Positions 27,302-35,033 of a stretch of 64,000 nucleotides of DNA are shown in pieces (position 1 is the first letter of the stretch; each line of letters begins with the position of its first letter). The position numbers and the translations under genes were made by a program. The stretch is from positions 209,237-273,236 of the forward strand of contig NZ_BSCT01000007.1 of the NCBI RefSeq assembly GCF_030159255.1, given 5' to 3'. This DNA comes from Bradyrhizobium sp. SSBR45G. Lineage in GTDB: Bacteria > Pseudomonadota > Alphaproteobacteria > Rhizobiales > Xanthobacteraceae. The notes under the pieces were generated by a model, which was not told the origin of the DNA, did no database searches, and was given only the letters and a program-made list of their open reading frames with translations.

Positions 27302-27658
27302 ATGGCATTGAGATTGACACGCGGGATTATGGGCTCACTTGCGCTTTTCGCCGTGGCGGCGCCAACCGCGATGGCCGAAGACGGCAGGACCGCGCTGTTC
27401 AAGATCGTGACTGTCAAGGACGAGATCGTCATCGGTCTCAGCAGCGATGAGCTGGCGGCGATCGGCGGCAGCGATGCCAGCGCAGTGGCGCACGCTCTGG
27501 CCCAGAAGGGAGACCTCACGGCCTGGCAGTACAACGTCCACCGCGGTGCCAATGGCGAGCTGCAGATGACGCCGTCGGCGAAGATCGGCCTGCTGGCGCA
27601 CGCGTCCGTGCGGGTCGAGCCGTACAGCACGAGCTATGCGGTCACACCGCATCCCTGA
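27302..27658 (+). CDS. Small periplasmic hypothetical protein
   Basis: A 118-residue protein from the ATG at 27302, with AGGAG upstream. A signal peptide ends AMA and the mature part (LFKIVTVKDEIVIGLSSDEL ... LLAHASVRVEPYSTSYAVTP) looks like a compact single domain. No family is recognised. A hairpin with a perfect 9-bp outer stem (27674-27682 and 27706-27714) lies between it and the convergent gene at 27725 and may act as a terminator without a T-run. Confidence 0.6.
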   Translation: MALRLTRGIMGSLALFAVAAPTAMAEDGRTALFKIVTVKDEIVIGLSSDELAAIGGSDASAVAHALAQKGDLTAWQYNVHRGANGELQMTPSAKIGLLAHASVRVEPYSTSYAVTPHP

Positions 27659-27724
27659 GACGAACGACCGCCCGGCCGTCGCCATGCCAACCAACGATGG
27701 CACGAGCGACGGCCAGGCGCTCCG

Positions 27725-28324
27725 CTAACGGTCCGTGCGTTGGACTGATCGCGCCGCATGGTTATGCTGCCTGCCGACACGGTCTGTGGAAAAACCGTAC
27801 ACCACGGCCAATCGATCCAGACATTCCTTGAAGCGGCGTGCGAAATAGTCGTTCCAGCGCTGGCTGACCAGTCCGCGCTTCTGCCCGACCAGTTCCATCG
27901 TCAGACCATGCACCAGGACGTCGTGGGTGATCGCCGCTCCATCCGCACCGAGCTCGCGCTCGGCCCGGTTCAGCCGCAGCACAGCCTGTCTCTGGCCTTC
28001 GGTGACCGGCTCGCGGCCGCGCGCGCCGTCGACATGCTCGCGCGAGGGATCGATCGCCTGCGGGCCGCGCTCGGCCCGCTCCCAATCGTTCTGGAACGCC
28101 CGTCCGGCCCGGTACTGGGCGTCGTCGAGCTGCTTGTGCGCATGCAGCCGGCCCAGCGGGTCGTTGCGGACCGAGCGCAGCGCAACGATCTTCTCGCCCG
28201 GCTCGAGCGCCAACGGATCGTCGATCTCGACCGGGACCACGTCGGCGTTCCGAGGCCGCTCGTGAGCGCGGCTGTCATGTGTCTTGGGCATGCGGGAGGG
28301 CTTGCTGCGTCGGGGGCGCGCCAT
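27725..28324 (-). CDS. Conserved hypothetical protein, DUF6456-like
   Basis: A 199-residue protein with a basic N terminus (MARPRRSKPSRMPK), then DDPLALEPGEKIVALRSVRN, AQYRAGRAFQNDWERAERGP and VHGLTMELVGQKRGLVSQRW followed by FARRFKECLDRLAVVYGF. The last part looks like a helix-turn-helix DNA-binding region. I recall related proteins from alphaproteobacterial genomes and prophages under a DUF6456-type name; this is uncertain. It lies just downstream of the GcrA paralogue in the same direction and is probably co-transcribed. Confidence 0.6.
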   Translation of the reverse strand: MARPRRSKPSRMPKTHDSRAHERPRNADVVPVEIDDPLALEPGEKIVALRSVRNDPLGRLHAHKQLDDAQYRAGRAFQNDWERAERGPQAIDPSREHVDGARGREPVTEGQRQAVLRLNRAERELGADGAAITHDVLVHGLTMELVGQKRGLVSQRWNDYFARRFKECLDRLAVVYGFSTDRVGRQHNHAARSVQRTDR

Positions 28325-28377
28325 GTCTCGTCTCCGGAAAATGGGAGGGGGTCAGGTTTGGTCGGGTTCGCGGCGCG

Positions 28378-28926
28378 CTACGCGGCCGCGACCAGCCGCA
28401 GGATCAAAGGGCCGGCTGGACGGACGGCGGTCTCCTCGGGCGGAGTCCGCGTCAGATGATGATGCGGGGTGCAGTAGCAGGAGCCCGCCTGGCGCGGATG
28501 GCCGCAGAACGTGATCGGGTCGTCGTCGCGGTCGCCGCCATAGGGGTAGCGGCAATCGTTGGGCGCGAGCTGCTCGAACGACAGCAGACGCGGGCTGATG
28601 CCGACCGCGCGCAGCTCGACCCGCGGGGCGGCCTTGGGAGAAGCAGACTTGGATTGCGGCGGCGCGACCTGCCGCGCGCCGGCCGCCGGGCTCCTCCGCC
28701 CGGTTCCAGCCGCCGCAGACATCCGCCTGGGCCCGGACAGGGCGGTTTTCGGCGCGGCGGGCGCCGCGAGCCCGATGCGCTTGCCGCGACCGAGCGTCGC
28801 ATTGCGCGTATAGGCCGTGCCGAACTGCGCATTGAGGGCGCGCGCGATCTCGGCATAGGAGAGCCCCTTGGCATGGAGCTCGCTCAGCATCTTGGAATGT
28901 TCATCTGGCCAATCGGTGGACTGCAT
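28378..28926 (-). CDS. GcrA-family cell-cycle regulator (paralogue)
   Basis: A 182-residue protein from the ATG at 28926. It starts TDWPDEHSKMLSELHAKGLS and YAEIARALNAQFGTAYTRNA, the GcrA DNA-binding domain. A Pro/Ala linker follows, and the C-terminal CRYPYGGDRDDDPITFCGHP ... CYCTPHHHL segment is the conserved cysteine/histidine region. GcrA works with sigma-70 at promoters carrying CcrM-methylated GANTC sites in the alphaproteobacterial cell cycle. Its place next to a phage-type repressor suggests a mobile or duplicated copy and not the main cell-cycle gene. Confidence 0.82.
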   Translation of the reverse strand: MQSTDWPDEHSKMLSELHAKGLSYAEIARALNAQFGTAYTRNATLGRGKRIGLAAPAAPKTALSGPRRMSAAAGTGRRSPAAGARQVAPPQSKSASPKAAPRVELRAVGISPRLLSFEQLAPNDCRYPYGGDRDDDPITFCGHPRQAGSCYCTPHHHLTRTPPEETAVRPAGPLILRLVAAA

Positions 28927-28983
28927 TCTCGCCTCTTTCTTCGGGATCGGGCCGACGGCTCTTGCCCGACGGCTCAATTTCCG

Positions 28984-29035
28984 TTATTCCGAAGAAAAAG
29001 TCAAGCTTGAGTTCTGATTATTCGAAACATATACT
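28984..29035 (+). promoter_or_regulatory. Promoter and operator-like motif of the S24 repressor gene
   Basis: TTGAGT (29007-29012), a 17-base spacer and TATACT (29030-29035) form a near-consensus sigma-70 promoter 33 bases before the repressor ATG. The motif TTCTGATT-N4-GAAA overlaps the spacer at 29012-29027, and the imperfect palindrome TTATTCCGAAGAA lies at 28984-28996, toward gcrA. The same TTCTGATT-N4-GAAA is in the next promoter at 29766-29781. I infer repressor binding. Confidence 0.6.
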
Positions 29036-29067
29036 CGTTTCCGAGATTCGCAAGAGAGGTCAAAACC

Positions 29068-29685
29068 ATGTTGGACGTCGCCATGATCGAGCGTGCACTC
29101 GAGAAGCCAGGAAAGACCAAGGGAGGGCTGGCCCGCGCCATGGGCGTGCGGCCCGGCGCCGTCTCCGAGATCCTCGGAGGCCAGCGCCTGATCAAGGCCG
29201 CCGAGATCCCGCTGATCACCGAATACCTGGAGCTGAACTCCGTCCCCATCATGGGACGCGTCGGCGCCGGCTCGGTGATCGAGCCGGATTACGAGCAGGT
29301 CCCGCTCGAGGGCCTGGGCGAGGTCGCCCTGCCCTTCCCGATCTCCGAAGAGACCCTCGCCTTCGAGGTGACGGGTGATTCGATGCTGCCGAAATACGAG
29401 AACGGCGACGTGATCGTCGTCTATCGCGAGCAGCGCCACCCGCTGTCGAGCTTCTACGGCGAGGAGGCCGTGGTGCGCCTCAAGTCCGGCGAGCGCTACC
29501 TGAAGACCATCGAGCGCGGCAAATCGCCATCCGTGGTCAATCTGAAGAGCTTCAATGCCAAGCCGATCGTCGGCGTCAAGCTGGACTGGATCGGCGAGAT
29601 CTTCGTGACGCTGCCGCGCGGCCAGATCTCGCGGATCCGCGCCAAGGCGGCGGCGAAGTCGCGGGCCCGCGCGGCGAACAAGTGA
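29068..29685 (+). CDS. Phage-type S24/LexA-like repressor
   Basis: A 205-residue transcription factor. Residues ~6-45 are a helix-turn-helix (GGLARAMGVRPGAVSEILGG). Residues ~60-190 are a peptidase S24 domain with Ser105 in TGDSMLPKYENGD and a probable partner Lys146 in ERYLKTI. An Ala-Gly pair at 67-68 lies where LexA and CI proteins cut themselves, so RecA-stimulated self-cleavage is plausible. It is divergent from gcrA and preceded by a near-consensus promoter containing an operator-like motif. I infer that it represses its own gene and the gene at 29823. Confidence 0.82.
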   Translation: MLDVAMIERALEKPGKTKGGLARAMGVRPGAVSEILGGQRLIKAAEIPLITEYLELNSVPIMGRVGAGSVIEPDYEQVPLEGLGEVALPFPISEETLAFEVTGDSMLPKYENGDVIVVYREQRHPLSSFYGEEAVVRLKSGERYLKTIERGKSPSVVNLKSFNAKPIVGVKLDWIGEIFVTLPRGQISRIRAKAAAKSRARAANK

Positions 29686-29756
29686 GACGCCGGGGCATGG
29701 TCGAGAGGATGCCGAGGCGCCTCTCGTCATGCCCCCGCGCCCGGCCCGAATTCGCC

Positions 29757-29785
29757 TTGACATTTTTCTGATTTACAGAAATAAT
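29757..29785 (+). promoter_or_regulatory. Promoter with inverted-repeat operator before 29823
   Basis: TTGACA (29757-29762), a 17-base spacer and AATAAT (29780-29785) form a good sigma-70 promoter. A perfect inverted repeat, TTTCTG-ATTTA-CAGAAA (29765-29781), fills the spacer. The motif resembles the one in the S24 repressor promoter, so that repressor is the likely ligand. The -10 overlaps the ATG at 29784, which rules that ATG out as the start of the downstream gene. Confidence 0.6.
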
Positions 29786-29822
29786 GGCGCGACAACAGTC
29801 AGCCGAAGGCGAACTGGCGCAC

Positions 29823-30098
29823 ATGCAGTACTTCGTCGTGATGATCGACTACGGCCGCCGCGGACGCGAGGCCGTGGTCGATCCCGAAATGACCCGGCGC
29901 GACGTCGTCGCGCGCATCGCGTCGGGCGAATATGCCAACATCAGCTTCATCCACGAGATCGCCGGCCATTCGGTCGCAGACATCACGGCCGACCTGCTGT
30001 CCGAGGCCAGGCTGCCGGAGATCATCGGCGCAGACGTCGATCGTCAGGCGGGGCGGTTCGACCATCTCCGAGACCTCCGCAAGCACGAGCGGGCCTGA
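29823..30098 (+). CDS. Small conserved hypothetical protein under probable repressor control
   Basis: A 91-residue protein. I chose the ATG at 29823 because the promoter -10 covers the earlier ATG at 29784. It starts MQYFVVMIDYGRRGREAVVD and continues EMTRRDVVARIASGEYANIS and FIHEIAGHSVADITADLL, a compact mixed fold that I recall from Bradyrhizobium but cannot name. It follows the S24 repressor gene by 137 bases and its promoter carries the same operator-like motif. Confidence 0.6.
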   Translation: MQYFVVMIDYGRRGREAVVDPEMTRRDVVARIASGEYANISFIHEIAGHSVADITADLLSEARLPEIIGADVDRQAGRFDHLRDLRKHERA

Positions 30099-30194
30099 GG
30101 TCGGCCCGCCGCTGTCTGCTTCGGACGGGGTGGCGATCAGGAGGGTTGGCCGGCCGCCTGTCCGGCCAACCTCTGCTGCCGTTACTGGACCTAA

Positions 30195-31169
30195 TCAGAC
30201 CAGAAGAACGGTGGATCCGGTCGTCTTGCGCGCCGCGAGATCGGCGTGAGCCCGCGCCGCCTCCTTGAGGGGGTAGGTCTGATTGACCTCGATCTTCACC
30301 GCCCCCGACTTGACGACGTCGAACAGCTCGTTGGCCATCGCGACCAGGCTTTCGCGCTTGGCGGCGTAGGTGAACAGCGTCGGCCGGGTCACGAACAGCG
30401 AGCCCTTCTGCGCGAGCAGCCCGAGATTGAGCGGATCGACCGTGCCCGAGGACTGGCCGAACAGCACCGCGTAGCCGAGCGGCGCCAGGCAATCGAGCGA
30501 TTTCAGGAAGGTGTCCTTGCCGACGGAATCATAGACCACCGGCACCTTCTTGCCGCCGGTGATCTCGTTGACGCGCGCAACGAAATCCTCGCGGGAGTAC
30601 ACGATCGTGTGCTCGCAGCCATGGGCCTTGGCCAGTCGCGCCTTGTCGTCGCTCGAGATCGTGCCGATGACGCTGACGCCGAGATGCTTGGCCCACTGGC
30701 TCAGGATCAGGCCGACACCACCGGCGGCGGCATGCAGCAGAATGGTCTGGCCCGCCGTGACGCGGTAGGTCTGCCGGATCAGGTACTGCGCCGTCAGGCC
30801 CTTCAGCATCATCGCCGCGGCCGTCTTGTCATCGATCTCGTCAGGCAGCTTCAGCAGCAGCGCGGCCGGCATCAGTCGCGCCTCGGAATAGGCGCCGAGC
30901 GGCGACGAGCCATAGGCGACGCGGTCGCCGACCTTCAGGTCCGTCACCCCTTCCCCCACCTCCTCGACCACGCCGGCGCCCTCGCTGCCCAATCCGCTTG
31001 GAAGCTGGACCGCATACAGGCCCGACCGATTATAGATGTCGATGAAATTGAGACCGACCGCCGTGTGGCGGATGCGCGCCTCGCCCGGCCCCGGCTTGCC
31101 AACCTCGACCTGCTCCCAAGCGAGGACTTCCGGACCACCGGTTTTGTGGAAGCGAATGGCGTTCGTCAT
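30195..31169 (-). CDS. qor: NADPH:quinone oxidoreductase
   Basis: A 324-residue zinc-independent medium-chain dehydrogenase of the QorA type that reduces quinones with NADPH. The start is the ATG at 31169 (MTNAIRFHKTGGPEVLAWEQ). Key parts are FIDIYNRSGLY, SGLGSEGAGVVEEVGEGV and the nucleotide-binding HAAAGGVGLILSQWAKHLG. It ends TTGSTVLLV as usual. The conserved zinc-binding Cys of alcohol dehydrogenases is absent, as expected. The gene is alone. Confidence 0.9.
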   Translation of the reverse strand: MTNAIRFHKTGGPEVLAWEQVEVGKPGPGEARIRHTAVGLNFIDIYNRSGLYAVQLPSGLGSEGAGVVEEVGEGVTDLKVGDRVAYGSSPLGAYSEARLMPAALLLKLPDEIDDKTAAAMMLKGLTAQYLIRQTYRVTAGQTILLHAAAGGVGLILSQWAKHLGVSVIGTISSDDKARLAKAHGCEHTIVYSREDFVARVNEITGGKKVPVVYDSVGKDTFLKSLDCLAPLGYAVLFGQSSGTVDPLNLGLLAQKGSLFVTRPTLFTYAAKRESLVAMANELFDVVKSGAVKIEVNQTYPLKEAARAHADLAARKTTGSTVLLV

Positions 31170-31397
31170 GTGTTGTTCATCCTCCCTGCTCGACGACCAG
31201 GTCGCGCCGCTCTGTCGCGGTTGCTGTGCCTGCAACGGGCACATTCGCCATGGGGCGAACGAGGCCGGCTGATTTGGTAGCCGCTCCCGCCGCCGCTTGG
31301 CAACCGCCTTCAAGGCCTCCTGCTGCCGCCCCGTCGCTCCCCAGGAACCTCGTCAGCCCTTCCGGCGTTCACGGCCAAGAATGGAGGACCTGTCGCC

Positions 31398-31658
31398 ATG
31401 CCGCCCAAGAAATCCAGCGCCGTGGTCAGCCCGGCGCTTCTGCTCGAGCTCGCCTGTCACACCATCATGGGCACCGCCCTCGGGCTCGGCTTTGCCTTCG
31501 TCCTGACCGAGGTCGATGCGTTCGGCATCTCAAGCCTGATCGCCCATAGCCTCGATCCGCATATGACCTTCGTCGTTTTCGTCGGCACCTTCACCCTGGC
31601 ATTCGCAGTCGGCGCGACGCTGACCGGGTTCGTGTTCACGATGACGCAAGAGAGGTAG
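31398..31658 (+). CDS. Small two-helix membrane protein
   Basis: An 86-residue protein with two clear membrane segments, CHTIMGTALGLGFAFVLT and FVVFVGTFTLAFAVGATLTG, joined by a short polar loop (EVDAFGISSLIAHSLDPHM). The N terminus is short and basic. No function is recognised; similar small proteins occur in related genomes. It lies 249 bases upstream of sugE in the same direction. Confidence 0.65.
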   Translation: MPPKKSSAVVSPALLLELACHTIMGTALGLGFAFVLTEVDAFGISSLIAHSLDPHMTFVVFVGTFTLAFAVGATLTGFVFTMTQER

Positions 31659-31906
31659 TTCAGGCCGCGTCGACCGCCCGCGGCTCGCACAGCGTCCAAG
31701 CGCGCCGGATCTCTCGTCCGATCCGGCATTCTCGGCCAAAGGCTGTCACATGCACGTCGTGCAAAGGTTGCAGATGAGCAGCATTCGGATCGCGCGGAGA
31801 CGAGAATGTCCGAACCATCGCGTGAGATTGCTCTGCTGTCGACGCGTGCGGACCGGCTGCCAGGACACCGCATCGCGCGGCGCCTGCGCGCGACGGGCAC
31901 GTCGCC

Positions 31907-32233
31907 ATGACGAGCGGCTGGTTCGCATTGCTCGCCGCAGGCCTGCTCGAAATCATCTGGGCGCTCGGCCTCAAGCACTCCGACGGGCTGACCCGCTTCT
32001 GGCCGAGCCTCGGGACGATCGTCGCGATCCTGCTCAGCTTTGCGATGATGTCGCTCGCCCTGCGATCACTGCCCTTTGGCACCGCCTACGCCGTGTGGAC
32101 AGGAATTGGCGCCGCCGGAAGCATCGTCGTCGGCATGTTTCTGTACAGCGAGCCGGCAGACCCGGTCCGGCTGCTATGCCTGACGCTGATCATTGCCGGC
32201 ATGGTGGGGCTCAAGTTGAACTCGCCGGTCTGA
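31907..32233 (+). CDS. sugE: SugE/Gdx-type small multidrug resistance exporter
   Basis: A 108-residue protein with four transmembrane helices of the SMR family. The conserved membrane Glu of these antiporters is in LLAAGLLEIIWALGLKHSDG and the later SLPFGTAYAVWTGIGAAGSI is diagnostic. The SugE/Gdx subgroup exports guanidinium in exchange for protons and also quaternary ammonium compounds. I saw no convincing guanidine riboswitch in the 248 bases upstream. Its last 60 bases overlap the convergent gene ending at 32174. Confidence 0.88.
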   Translation: MTSGWFALLAAGLLEIIWALGLKHSDGLTRFWPSLGTIVAILLSFAMMSLALRSLPFGTAYAVWTGIGAAGSIVVGMFLYSEPADPVRLLCLTLIIAGMVGLKLNSPV

Positions 32234-33208
32234 CCGCCCCGTCATCCTGTGCCAGCTTCGTCGCAGCTCGATGCTGCCGAACAGCGCCAGCGACAACACG
32301 AAAGGAGTCAAGTGATAGAGAACGCGAAAGATCAGCAGCGCGGCAAGCAGGCCGTCCTGATCATCACCGCCGAGGCCGAGCAGGATCGTCGCATCGAAAA
32401 GTCCGATGCCGGCCGGTGCGTGGCTGGCGAATCCAAGCAGGGTCGCAGCGATGAACACCGCCATGAGCCGGACCGGGTCGATGCCGAGCTCGGCCGGAAT
32501 CAGCACATACATGGCAAGCGCAGCGGAGCTGAGATCGAACAGCCCGATCAGGATCTGCAGCAACACGTTCGGCCCGGACGGCAGACGCACCGGCCATCGC
32601 CGGCTGCATCGTCCTGGCCAGCTCCAGACGACGAACGCGACGATGCCGGACAGCAGCACTGCCGCGATCAGTCGATTGAGCGCCGGCGGCCAGTACTCCA
32701 CCCAGCCGAACGCATCGGGATCAATCATCAGGCTCAGACCAAGGGCCGTCAGATTGCCGAGCCAGAACGTCAAGCCGGTGAGGAAGCTGATCTTCGCGAT
32801 GTCCATCGCGCCGAGCTTATAGGGGGCATAGATCCGGTATCGAACCAGAGGAGAGATCAGCGCGACGGCACCGATGCCATGTGCGATCGGATAGCTGGTG
32901 AAACTGCCGAGAACCGCAGCGCGAAACGGGATGTCGTCGCGACCAATCGTGCGCAACGCGAAAAGATCATAGAGCGACAGGCTGGCGTAGGAGAGCGTCA
33001 CCAGCGCCAATGCGACGGCGATGAGCTTCGGATCGGTCGCCTGCGCGATCGATATCACATGTCCGACGTCGAGCTTCTTCACCGTCCGCGTGAGCACGGC
33101 GACTGCGATCGCAGCGATGACAAGGCTCAACGTCAATCCTGCAAGACCCCGCACCAACGCTCTGCGCTTCAGCTGCGGCGGCGGTCGATCATCTTTCAGC
33201 ACAGCCAT
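32174..33208 (-). CDS. Integral membrane protein of the LPG synthase TM/UPF0104 family
   Basis: A 344-residue protein with about eight membrane segments, for example GLTLSLVIAAIAVAVLT, LIAVALALVTLSYASLSLYD and AVFIAATLLGFASHAPAGIG. FTSYPIAHGIGAVALISPLVRYR and SHAPAGIGLFDATILLGLG match the flippase domain of MprF and stand-alone YbhN-like proteins, which move lipids or lipid-linked compounds. There is no synthase domain, so the substrate is unknown. Its 3' end overlaps that of sugE by 60 bases on the opposite strand. Confidence 0.8.
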   Translation of the reverse strand: MAVLKDDRPPPQLKRRALVRGLAGLTLSLVIAAIAVAVLTRTVKKLDVGHVISIAQATDPKLIAVALALVTLSYASLSLYDLFALRTIGRDDIPFRAAVLGSFTSYPIAHGIGAVALISPLVRYRIYAPYKLGAMDIAKISFLTGLTFWLGNLTALGLSLMIDPDAFGWVEYWPPALNRLIAAVLLSGIVAFVVWSWPGRCSRRWPVRLPSGPNVLLQILIGLFDLSSAALAMYVLIPAELGIDPVRLMAVFIAATLLGFASHAPAGIGLFDATILLGLGGDDQDGLLAALLIFRVLYHLTPFVLSLALFGSIELRRSWHRMTGRSDRRVQLEPHHAGNDQRQA

Positions 33209-33401
33209 TCAGCGGATCTTTTCGCGGCGAAGCAGTGCGCGCCGGCGGATTCGAGCGGGATGATGGCGCCGTTTGACACGCTGATGTGACAGCTGCGTTA
33301 CCGTTCCGCGCACATGCGCGTCTTAAGCCACCATTAACCACGCGCGAGCTGCATGGTGCAGCGCGAGGCCGCAGTCCACGCCGCATCACGAATTGCGGAT
33401 C

Positions 33402-33415
33402 ATTCAAATTTGAAT
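33402..33415. promoter_or_regulatory. 14-bp perfect palindrome in an intergenic region
   Basis: ATTCAAATTTGAAT lies in the 327-base gap between the membrane protein gene at 33208 and the small gene at 33536. Its symmetry and AT-richness in GC-rich DNA suggest a binding site. The rest of the gap holds nothing that I recognise. Confidence 0.35.
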
Positions 33416-33535
33416 TAAGCGCAGCGTCCATCGCGCGTAATGAGGATGAGCCGTATCACTACGGATGCACGACGGTCGCATCTTCGTCACGCTGTCTTCC
33501 TAAGACGTGCGCACGACAACAATGATCGAGGCAAC

Positions 33536-33754
33536 ATGAACGCGGAAACCGATCACGAGCTCACGCCGGATCAATGGGAGACGCTCAAGGCGCTCCGCGG
33601 TCCGCGCGACGGCCGCAGGCCGAACAGCGTCATCGTCGGCCAGCTCATTGCGCTTGGGCTGGCCGTCATCAGCGATGGACCAGCGGAACTCACGCCGGAG
33701 GGACGAACAGTCCTTATCCGCGGCTCTTCGCGCCTGCTCGACGTTGCGGCCTGA
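33536..33754 (+). CDS. Small winged-helix-like hypothetical protein
   Basis: A 72-residue protein from the ATG at 33536, with GAGG upstream. The sequence HELTPDQWETLKALRGPRDG followed by LIALGLAVISDGPAELTPEG and RTVLIRG has the order of a helix, a second helix and a beta wing, as in small winged-helix DNA-binding domains. There is no named family. It converges on the phn-linked flavoprotein gene. Confidence 0.55.
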   Translation: MNAETDHELTPDQWETLKALRGPRDGRRPNSVIVGQLIALGLAVISDGPAELTPEGRTVLIRGSSRLLDVAA

Positions 33755-33799
33755 TCGGATGCGGCCGTCTGCGTCCGCCGAGAGGCAGCAGGTCGTCAG

Positions 33800-34411
33800 T
33801 CACCACATCGACTTCCGCGCGCGCTCAGGCCATTCGCGGTCGTACTCCGCCCCGTCGACGGCGTTGGCCGTCATGGCGGCCAGGATCTGGCCAGGCGTCG
33901 GAATCTGTTTCGGATCGACGCGCTTGTCAGGGTTCCAGAGATCGGAACGAACGATCGCACGAGCGCATTGGAAATAGATTTCGTCGATCGTCATGACCAG
34001 CACGCTCCGCGGCAGCTTGCCTTCCATCCGGAACGTCTCGAGCAGATCCGCATCAGTGGACAGATGGCCGCGGCCGTTCACGCGTAGCGTATTGCCCGAT
34101 CCCGGGATCAGGAACAGCAAGGCGATGCGCGGGTCGCGCAGGATGTTGCGCAGCGAATCAACACGATTGTTGCCGCGACGATCCGGCATCATCAGCGTCT
34201 TGTCGTCATGGATCCGAACGAAGCCGGGAAGGTCGCCACGGGGTGAACAGTCAAGTCCTTCAGGACCGCACGTCGCGAGCGCGACGAAGGGCGACGTCTC
34301 GATCATCACGCGATAATGCGGCGTCACGCGGTCGGAGACTTTTGCCGTCGATGTCAGCCCGGTCTGGCCGTAGATCGCCTCGAGCTGCTCAATCGTGGTG
34401 ATGATCGACAT
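33800..34411 (-). CDS. Pyridoxamine 5'-phosphate oxidase-family flavoprotein
   Basis: A 203-residue protein from the ATG at 34411. ETSPFVALATCGPEGLDCSP and GDLPGFVRIHDDKTLMMPDR, then RGNNRVDSLRNILRDPRIAL, are typical of the PPOX/FMN-binding split-barrel family, specifically the MSMEG_1061-like group. It probably binds FMN or another flavin and acts as a reductase or oxidase on an unknown substrate. Its start overlaps the end of phnN by 23 bases, so it is the last gene of the phosphonate operon and translated together with it. Confidence 0.8.
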   Translation of the reverse strand: MSIITTIEQLEAIYGQTGLTSTAKVSDRVTPHYRVMIETSPFVALATCGPEGLDCSPRGDLPGFVRIHDDKTLMMPDRRGNNRVDSLRNILRDPRIALLFLIPGSGNTLRVNGRGHLSTDADLLETFRMEGKLPRSVLVMTIDEIYFQCARAIVRSDLWNPDKRVDPKQIPTPGQILAAMTANAVDGAEYDREWPERARKSMW

Positions 34412-35033
34412 CGTTCGCACCTCCTGTCACCGGGGCCAAGGCCCTGCCATCCGATCCCTTGATCACCTCGATCAGCCTGCGTCCGTGGGGCGCGGGATCG
34501 CCGACATTGATGATCGTGACATCCGCCGTCACCGTCTCGCTGCTGACGGTCCGGTGAAGGCGTTCGCCAATGTCGGCGTCGCTTGGTCGATGCCGCTTGC
34601 CGAGACGTTCGGCGAGAACCTCCGCCGGTGCGGTGATGTTCACAACGACGACGTTGGCATAGTCGCGCCGCGCTGACGCAATGACCGTCCGCGACACGTT
34701 GACGACGACGGTACGGCCGGCTGCGATGTCGTCTCGGAGCTTGCGGGGCACACCATAGCGATGACCGTGCGCGTCCCAATGCAGCGCGAACGCGCCAGCC
34801 GCGAGAGCCTCCCGGAATGCGGCCTCGCTCATCTCGAGATTGTCCTCGAAGGCCGAGGCTTCGCGGGTGACGACCCGCTGCGGAAACACGATATGGTCGT
34901 CGCCGGCGCATGCGGCCCGCGCGAGATTGAGCAGCGTGTCCTTGCCTGCACCGCTCGGCCCGACCACGAGCACCAGCCGCCCGGGCCCCACTCGCTCGCG
35001 CTCGCTTCCAGGCACCGCCGATGCTCCGCTCAT
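34389..35033 (-). CDS. phnN: Ribose 1,5-bisphosphokinase
   Basis: A 214-residue kinase that phosphorylates ribose 1,5-bisphosphate to PRPP, the last step of the C-P lyase route. It has the P-loop VVGPSGAGKDTLL near residues 23-35 and the guanylate-kinase-like ALHWDAHGHRYGVPRKLRDD block seen in PhnN. The start overlaps the phnM stop by four bases (ATGA-type). The C terminus (DVDHHHD) overlaps the next gene. Confidence 0.9.
   Translation of the reverse strand: MSGASAVPGSERERVGPGRLVLVVGPSGAGKDTLLNLARAACAGDDHIVFPQRVVTREASAFEDNLEMSEAAFREALAAGAFALHWDAHGHRYGVPRKLRDDIAAGRTVVVNVSRTVIASARRDYANVVVVNITAPAEVLAERLGKRHRPSDADIGERLHRTVSSETVTADVTIINVGDPAPHGRRLIEVIKGSDGRALAPVTGGANDVDHHHD

Noticed and set aside
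31659..31906. Possible guanidine riboswitch before sugE
   Set aside because: Several short GC-rich hairpins can be drawn but the paired ACGR loops of the guanidine-II class are not present in the right arrangement.
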